A stretch of 64,000 nt of DNA from CAYSSJ01 sp964433675. Lineage in GTDB: Bacteria; Cloacimonadota; Cloacimonadia; Cloacimonadales; TCS61. The translations under genes were made by a program, and so were the position numbers. Below, piece after piece: positions 63,007-64,000 of this stretch (positions are counted from its first letter, which is position 1; every line of letters starts with the position of its first letter). The notes beneath the pieces were generated by a model that made no database searches, was not told where the DNA came from, and worked only from the letters and a program-made list of their open reading frames with translations. The DNA is taken from positions 62,001-126,000 of the forward strand of contig CAYSSJ010000002.1 in assembly GCA_964433675.1 (NCBI GenBank), read 5' to 3'.

Positions 63007-64000
63007 CTATTTATATTCTTTTGCTTCGTATGATATTGTTAATTTTTCTCCATCACGGATGAGTGTAAGCAAGATTGTATCTCCCACTTTCATGTCTGTA
63101 ACAGCCAACTCGGCATCTTCTGTATTTCTGATCTTATTATTATTGATCTCGGTGATCACATCACCGCGTTGCAAACCCGCTTCTGCTGCCGGACTACCCC
63201 GCTCTACGGAGGCAACCATCACACCATCTTCCGAATCAAGATCGAGATAACTCATCAGCATCGGATTCAGATCTTGGACTCGGAATCCGAACCAAACTCT
63301 ACGAACTTCTCCGAAGCGAATCAATTCGGAGGCTATCCTTTTGGCTCTGTTTATCGGGATTGCAAATCCCAAGCCGATGTTTCCACCTGTCTCGGTAAAG
63401 ATAAAAGTGTTTATCCCAATCACTTCGCCGAAGATATTTACCAATGGACCACCACTATTACCTTGATTAATAGCTGCATCAGTTTGGATCATACGCCGAT
63501 ATATCCTACCGTCTCGTTCTTGGCTGAAATCGCGGTTCAAGGCAGAGATCACTCCCACAGACACACTCGGTTTACTGTCTTTCATCAGATAAGCATAGGG
63601 ATTGCCGAGCGCAATAGACCATTCACCGATGATCAGATCGTCCGAATCTCCCAGTACCGCTGTAGGTAGTTCATCGCTCGATATCTTCAGAATAGCCAGA
63701 TCATGCACATTGTCATAGCCGATCAATTCTGCTTCGAATTGTCGCTCATCTTCAAGTAATATTTTGATTTCCGTAGCATCTTCCACCACATGGGCATTGG
63801 TCATTATGTAGCCGTCGTCGGAGAAAATCATGCCGGAACCGATACTACGCACCTGATAGGGCGTCTCGTCGAAAAAACCGAAAAACGGATTGAATATTCT
63901 CCGTCTGACCTGTGTTTTGATCACATTCACACTCACAACCGCCGGTTGAACTTTTTCCACCGCATCGGTAATCGCATTTCTTCTGGAGATCAGCAGCTCT
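63007..64000 (-). CDS. HtrA/DegP-type serine protease (5' end outside the window)
   Basis: The frame is open to the right edge, so the N-terminus with its signal peptide is missing. The trypsin-like triad is complete: His in TNAHVVED, Asp in HDLAILKI, Ser in INQGNSGGPLVN. One PDZ domain is at the C-terminus (AGLQRGDVITEINNNKI). It degrades or refolds damaged envelope proteins. The first in-frame GTG (63960) is internal and should not be used as the start. Confidence 0.93.
   Translation of the reverse strand, partial: ELLISRRNAITDAVEKVQPAVVSVNVIKTQVRRRIFNPFFGFFDETPYQVRSIGSGMIFSDDGYIMTNAHVVEDATEIKILLEDERQFEAELIGYDNVHDLAILKISSDELPTAVLGDSDDLIIGEWSIALGNPYAYLMKDSKPSVSVGVISALNRDFSQERDGRIYRRMIQTDAAINQGNSGGPLVNIFGEVIGINTFIFTETGGNIGLGFAIPINRAKRIASELIRFGEVRRVWFGFRVQDLNPMLMSYLDLDSEDGVMVASVERGSPAAEAGLQRGDVITEINNNKIRNTEDAELAVTDMKVGDTILLTLIRDGEKLTISYEAKEYK

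Noticed and set aside
1..64000. tRNA or rRNA genes
   Set aside because: None recognised in the intergenic spaces by eye; short spaces leave little room, though a covariance search would be needed to exclude one in the repeat-rich stretches.

Overview
The window looks like a draft or metagenome-derived scaffold (two runs of exactly 100 N, both inside repeats) from an AT-rich, Gram-negative-type (diderm) bacterium. KDO synthesis, LptA/B/C, LpxH and SurA-like genes imply an LPS outer membrane. The mix of families (DUF4159, exported Tricorn-like protease, HprK/HPr beside rpoN, UMP synthase fusion) fits a Cloacimonadota-like or other FCB-group lineage; this placement is inference from gene content, not a computed phylogeny.

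Positions 1-28.5 kb are almost entirely minus-strand and densely packed, mostly with overlaps of 1-47 nt or gaps under 50 nt. Read in transcription order: kdsA-kdsC-lptC-lptA-like; then, from a consensus promoter, lptB-rpoN-lpd-lipA-hpf-hprK-ptsH-ptsI-pgi/pmi-metK; then an FMN riboswitch with a terminator controlling ribD-ribE-ribBA-ribH; then pyrD-pyrK-pyrC-pyrEF-pyrB-pyrI-guaB-purM-purL-purQ (purQ runs off the left edge). This joins envelope biogenesis, sigma-54/ribosome hibernation/PTS regulation, riboflavin synthesis and a combined pyrimidine-purine nucleotide operon.

Positions 28.6-44.6 kb hold shorter units on both strands: a DUF4159-lpxH-cyclophilin set, elbB, a Ddl-like ATP-grasp ligase with a TPR protein, an exported Tricorn-like protease, a large SurA/PpiD-like chaperone followed by UPF0316 and DUF1292 proteins, an orphan TPR sensor histidine kinase, a metallo-beta-lactamase-fold hydrolase and a PP-loop enzyme.

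Positions 44.6-61.9 kb are the accessory region. Repeat-rich non-coding DNA surrounds a P-type cation ATPase and a complete type I-B CRISPR-Cas locus: cas6-cas8b-cas11-cas7-cas5-cas3, then an IS200/RAYT-like transposase flanked by hairpin-rich 120-bp-period repeats, then cas1-cas2-cas4, leader, and an array with 35 visible repeats read on the minus strand. The most interesting points are: cas8b ends at a stop codon directly followed, in the same frame, by an ATG that opens a separate cas11; the transposase with structured repeats sits between interference and adaptation genes; and a 54-bp repeat lies on both sides of the region. The right edge holds an HlyD/MacA-type adaptor and a 5'-truncated HtrA protease.
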